A stretch of DNA of 64,000 bases from positions 241,782 to 305,781 of the forward strand of contig JARWZZ010000019.1 in assembly GCA_029866125.1 (NCBI GenBank). The letters run 5' to 3'. Origin of the DNA: Limnobacter sp. Lineage in GTDB: Bacteria > Pseudomonadota > Gammaproteobacteria > Burkholderiales > Burkholderiaceae_B. Of this stretch, positions 60,853 to 64,000 are shown piece by piece. Positions within the stretch are counted from its first letter, which is position 1, and each line of letters begins with the position of its first letter. A program made the translations under genes and the position numbers. The notes below the pieces were generated by a model. It worked only from the letters and a program-made list of their open reading frames with translations, did not search any database and was not told the origin of the DNA.

Positions 60853-61779
60853 ATGCCTCAATTGGATTTGGAAAAAACCCTCCAGCGCATCAAAGACAAT
60901 CAGTGGTCATTGGCCGATTTTGATTGGGATGCACCCGGCGCAGAAAATATTCCAGAAGAACAATGGCACAAGCTGAAAGCATTCATGGCTGACCTCACTT
61001 GGATTGAGCACATTGGCGCACGCGGTTTTGCGGCCATGGCCAAGAAAGCACCCAACGACACCCTCAAGCAAATCTATGAATGGTTTCATGCAGAAGAGCA
61101 GCGCCATGCCAATGCTGAGCTGGCCTTGATGCGCCGCTGGGGCATGATCAAGGACGACGAACTGCCCGAGCCCAACATCAACCTGCGCATCACCATTGAA
61201 TGGTTGGACAAGTTCAGTGACGACATGCCTTTGAATGTACTGGGCAGTGTAATTCCGATGCTGGAAGTGACATTGGATGGTGCTTTGTGCAAGTTCCTGC
61301 TTGAGGAAGTCAAAGACCCGATGTGCCACGAAGTGTTTGCAAAAATCAATGCGGACGAAGCACGCCATTTGGGCGTGGACTTCCACGTGCTAGAAATGTT
61401 GGGCCACGGACCGAAATATCGGATTGCTTTGGAAACGCTTGCCACTGCAATGAACCCCAAGTTGATGCTGGGCATTTTTGCTTACTTCCCACTTTTAAAC
61501 CGCATGCGCGACAACATCGTCAAAATGGGTTTGAAGGAAGAGCGTTTGTACGAAGCCATGGCCAAGTTTAAGAAATACGGCGGTGCAACGCCTGAAGGCC
61601 GCGCCAACCCTTGGTACCAGTTGATGGTGATGCATGGCGGTTGGGTGATTGATCGTAAAAACAAGCTGTACCACGGCCCAGTCGATGCCATGGTGAAAAT
61701 GTCGGACTACATCCCCACATGGCTGATGCCTGATGTGCCGTCATGGGTGAACAAGCTGACATGGCGCCCATTCGCTTAA
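60853..61779 (+). CDS. Ferritin-like diiron protein
   Basis: 308 residues from the ATG at 60853 behind AGGAG; a longer frame upstream is unlikely. Helical bundle with two ExxH motifs (Glu82/His85 in AEEQRH, Glu169/His172 in DEARH) and further carboxylates near residues 52 and 140, the pattern of diiron oxidases and hydroxylases. Substrate unknown; placed between an SDR and a BVMO, it may hydroxylate or dehydrogenate a lipid-like compound. Confidence 0.75.
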   Translation: MPQLDLEKTLQRIKDNQWSLADFDWDAPGAENIPEEQWHKLKAFMADLTWIEHIGARGFAAMAKKAPNDTLKQIYEWFHAEEQRHANAELALMRRWGMIKDDELPEPNINLRITIEWLDKFSDDMPLNVLGSVIPMLEVTLDGALCKFLLEEVKDPMCHEVFAKINADEARHLGVDFHVLEMLGHGPKYRIALETLATAMNPKLMLGIFAYFPLLNRMRDNIVKMGLKEERLYEAMAKFKKYGGATPEGRANPWYQLMVMHGGWVIDRKNKLYHGPVDAMVKMSDYIPTWLMPDVPSWVNKLTWRPFA

Positions 61780-61801
61780 ATACATTTCCGGAGAGTACCG
61801 A

Positions 61802-63415
61802 ATGAGTACAGAAACAACACGCGCGCTGAAATCAGGCGGCGCTGCCAACACCACGGTGGATGCGGTCAAAGGCAGCACTTCAGTCAAACGCAGTTCATTA
61901 AAGGCTGCGGCTGAGAAGCCCACCCGCACTGGGGCCAGCACACCCGATAAAACTTATGACACGCTGATTGTGGGTGCAGGTTTTGGCGGGCTGGGGTCTG
62001 CAATCAAACTCAAAGAAGCAGGCCTAAGCAACTTTTTGGTGCTGGAGCGCGCAGCAGACGTGGGTGGAACTTGGCGTGACAACCAGTACCCCGGCGCTGC
62101 GTGTGACATCCCTTCCAACCTGTACAGTTTTTCATTTGCGCCCAACCCCAACTGGGGCAGCAGCTACTCAGGCGCCAAGGAAATCATGGCTTACATCCAT
62201 CATTTGGTGGAAGAGTTTGGATTGAATCGCTTCCTTAAATTCAATCAAAACGTGGCGGATGTGCGCCTGAATGACGAAGAAGGCGTGTGGTATGTCACCA
62301 CATCCGAAGGCGTGATTTGGAAGGGCCGTACTTTGGTAATGGCCTCTGGAGCGTTGGCCAATGCCTCATTCCCCAAAATACCGGGTATTGAGACTTTCAA
62401 GGGCAAGAAAATTCACAGTGCCCAGTGGGACCACAATTACGACTTGAAAGGCAAGCGGGTGGCGGTGATTGGCACGGGTGCCAGCGCCATCCAAATTATT
62501 CCGGAACTGGTCAAGAAGGTGGACAAGTTAAAGGTGTTTCAGCGCACACCGGCTTGGGTCATGCCCCGTTTGGATTTCAAACGCCCGGAATGGACCAAAA
62601 AGTTGTTTGCCGCCGTGCCCGGCACCCAAATGTTGACCCGTGAGGGCCTATTTTGGGCGCATGAAGCGATGGCCTTGGCCCTGATTTGGGACAGCCCCAT
62701 GCGCAAATTGGCGCAGCGTTTGTCGTACCAAATGCTGAAGCTTCAAGTGAAAGACACTTGGATGCGCAGGCAGCTAAAGCCAGACTTCAAAATTGGCTGC
62801 AAGCGCGTGTTGGTCAGCAACGAGTATTACCCAGCCTTGCAAGCAACCAATGCGGAATTGATTACTTGGCCTATCGCAGGTATTTGTGAAACTGGGGTCA
62901 GGTCTTCAGACGGGTTGATCCATCAAGTGGATGCGATTGTGTTTGCCACCGGCTTTGATATTCCAAAAAGCGGCACGCCATACCCCATCCGCGGAGTGGG
63001 TGGCCGAGTGTTGGCGCAGGAGTGGAGCAAGGGTGCACAGGCTTACAAAAGCGTGAATATTTCTGGCTACCCCAACCTGTTTATGCTGTTTGGACCAAAC
63101 AGCGGGCCAGGCCACAATTCTGCTTTGGTGTACATGGAGCAGCAGATTGGCTACACCGTCAAAGCGGTTCAGAAAATTTTGGGCGAAGACCTGAAGATGC
63201 TGGATGTGAAGCCAGAGGCGCAGGCGGATTACAACAGTAGCATTCAGAAACGCTTGGCCAAGACCAATTGGAACAGTGGTTGCAAAAGCTGGTATTTGAC
63301 TGAAGATGGCTTCAATGCAACGATGTATCCAGGTTTTGCGACGCAGTACGCAGCTCAAATGGCAACTCTGAATGTGGGCGACTACAAGGCGGTGAAGGCG
63401 GCTGTGTCAGCCTGA
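61802..63415 (+). CDS. Type I Baeyer-Villiger monooxygenase (FAD/NADPH)
   Basis: 537 residues. FAD motif VGAGFGGLGSA (Gly58), then GTWRDNQYPGAACD, the BVMO fingerprint FKGKKIHSAQWD (Phe199 to Trp209, FxGxxxHxxxW[PD]) and NADPH motif VIGTGASAIQI. It inserts oxygen next to a ketone to form an ester or lactone. The first 50 residues are an unusual Ser/Thr/Lys-rich tail before the core. Last gene of the SDR-diiron-BVMO unit. Confidence 0.9.
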   Translation: MSTETTRALKSGGAANTTVDAVKGSTSVKRSSLKAAAEKPTRTGASTPDKTYDTLIVGAGFGGLGSAIKLKEAGLSNFLVLERAADVGGTWRDNQYPGAACDIPSNLYSFSFAPNPNWGSSYSGAKEIMAYIHHLVEEFGLNRFLKFNQNVADVRLNDEEGVWYVTTSEGVIWKGRTLVMASGALANASFPKIPGIETFKGKKIHSAQWDHNYDLKGKRVAVIGTGASAIQIIPELVKKVDKLKVFQRTPAWVMPRLDFKRPEWTKKLFAAVPGTQMLTREGLFWAHEAMALALIWDSPMRKLAQRLSYQMLKLQVKDTWMRRQLKPDFKIGCKRVLVSNEYYPALQATNAELITWPIAGICETGVRSSDGLIHQVDAIVFATGFDIPKSGTPYPIRGVGGRVLAQEWSKGAQAYKSVNISGYPNLFMLFGPNSGPGHNSALVYMEQQIGYTVKAVQKILGEDLKMLDVKPEAQADYNSSIQKRLAKTNWNSGCKSWYLTEDGFNATMYPGFATQYAAQMATLNVGDYKAVKAAVSA

Positions 63416-63506
63416 CGTTTTTTACCTTTCTTGGGCGCAGGCGACTGATCGGTTTGCCTGCGCTGTCATTTATACATGCAGTCATCCGCTGAATTTCTCA
63501 ATTGCG

Positions 63507-63567
63507 ATCGACCGACCTCGTTCGCTCTTGCTGCCTCACAATCGCAATCGACCGACCTCGTTCGCTC
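63507..63567. repeat. Short direct repeats in non-coding region
   Basis: A 21-base unit beginning ATCGACCGACCTCGTTCG occurs at 63507-63527 and 63547-63567, with a shortened third copy (GACCTCGTTCGCTC) at 63727-63740. They lie in a 585-base stretch (63416-64000) with no convincing gene. Confidence 0.75.
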
Positions 63568-63610
63568 CTGCCGCCGTGTTTCTGCCGCTCGCGGCTGCCG
63601 ATTCAAGCGC

Positions 63611-63842
63611 AATCGACAGACCGGAACGCTTGGTGCCGCTTATTTCCGGGCTCCACAGCGTGCTTAGATTCATCGGTGTAGATGTGTTTTGTCGCTTCTC
63701 GCTGCCTTTTTCAAGCTCAGCCCAAAGACCTCGTTCGCTCTTGCTGCTCACAATCACAATCGACAGACCGGAACGCTTGGTGCCGCTTGTTTCCGGGCTC
63801 CACAGCGTGCTTAGATTCATCGGTGCAGATGTGTTTTGTCGC
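63611..63842. repeat. 85-base duplicated segment
   Basis: 63611-63695 and 63758-63842 are nearly identical over 85 bases (two differences seen), offset by 147 bases. Both copies start AATCGACAGACCGG and end TGTGTTTTGTCGC. Reading frames are open through them but show no protein-like character, so I treat them as intergenic repeats. Confidence 0.85.
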
Positions 63843-63920
63843 CCGGCGCGTCCCCTGAAGCGCTTATCCGGTTCTGCCTGATTGCGCTTGCGCGGCAGCT
63901 TGGGGCGGTGATAATGCTGG

Positions 63921-64000
63921 CGGCATCGGCATCGGCATCGGCATCGGCATCGGCATCGGCATCGGCATCGGCATCGGCATCGGCATCGGCATCGGCATCG
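63921..64000. repeat. Hexanucleotide array (CGGCAT)n, cut by the window end
   Basis: Thirteen complete copies of CGGCAT plus two bases, perfect, running off the window. The unit has no stop in any frame. It could encode an Ala-Ser, Gly-Ile or Asp-Ala dipeptide repeat if it enters a gene beyond the edge, or be a non-coding microsatellite. Confidence 0.95.

Noticed and set aside
63476..63881. Two overlapping open frames in the repeat region
   Set aside because: They only read through the duplicated segments, lack ribosome-binding sites and show repeated, unconserved peptide sequence.
1..64000. CRISPR arrays, tRNA or rRNA genes, insertion sequences, prophage
   Set aside because: I found no regularly spaced repeats with unique spacers, no cloverleaf sequences, no transposase or integrase, and no structural phage genes.

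Overview
The window looks like chromosomal DNA of an aerobic betaproteobacterium of the order Burkholderiales, probably close to Limnobacter. This rests on gene content (pyrR-pyrB-pyrX order, cbb3 oxidase with an FNR regulator, a large PQQ alcohol-oxidation locus) and is inference, since there is no rRNA gene to confirm it. I see no rRNA, tRNA, CRISPR array, phage or insertion sequence.

Layout. 1-5.2 kb: end of yqgE, then ruvX, pyrR, pyrB, pyrX (pseudo-dihydroorotase), plsC and an orphan gene. 5.2-10 kb: apaH, a small glycine-zipper protein, a phosphomannomutase, a strongly structured leader or small RNA, queE, queD and a leucine-rich-repeat protein. 10-20.6 kb: high-affinity respiration block ccoI-ccoS-ccoN-ccoO-ccoQ-ccoP-ccoG-fixH, fnr, hemN and a TauE-like membrane protein, with three FNR boxes. 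20.6-29 kb: c-di-GMP protein, 6TM sensor, rRNA pseudouridine synthase, MFS and AEC transporters and a ModE-like regulator.

29-55.6 kb is the heart of the window: a dispersed PQQ alcohol-oxidation regulon. It holds a SoxYZ-like carrier, a SoxH-related metallohydrolase, a quinoprotein alcohol dehydrogenase with the lanthanide-type DYD motif, pqqABCDE with an ABC exporter, an outer-membrane porin, an AcoR-like sigma-54 activator, cytochrome c-550, a periplasmic binding protein, a tungsten aldehyde:ferredoxin oxidoreductase operon, a two-component system and a second, degenerate SoxH-like protein. Sigma-54 promoters (GG-N10-GC) precede the ADH, pqqA, cytochrome, AOR and porin genes, with a weaker one before soxYZ. 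Four of them also carry one shared palindrome, TGTYTC-N5-NRRRCA, 60-100 bp upstream. The implied route is alcohol to aldehyde in the periplasm (PQQ-ADH, c-550, cbb3 oxidase), then aldehyde to acid in the cytoplasm (AOR).

Three orphan, effector-like genes (6476, 34777 and 59011, all minus strand) share a promoter of the type GAACT-N15/16-CCACTTA. This resembles the hrp box read by HrpL-type ECF sigma factors of type III secretion. One encodes an HExxH zincin, and its divergent neighbour carries DUF4116 repeats.

55.7-58.3 kb: four tightly packed genes for an ExbB/MotA-like channel, an ExbD-like protein with an extra beta domain, a membrane protein and a lipoprotein, forming an envelope system I cannot name. 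59-63.4 kb: TetR regulator, SDR, diiron protein and Baeyer-Villiger monooxygenase. 63.4-64 kb: non-coding repeats ending in a hexanucleotide array cut by the window edge.
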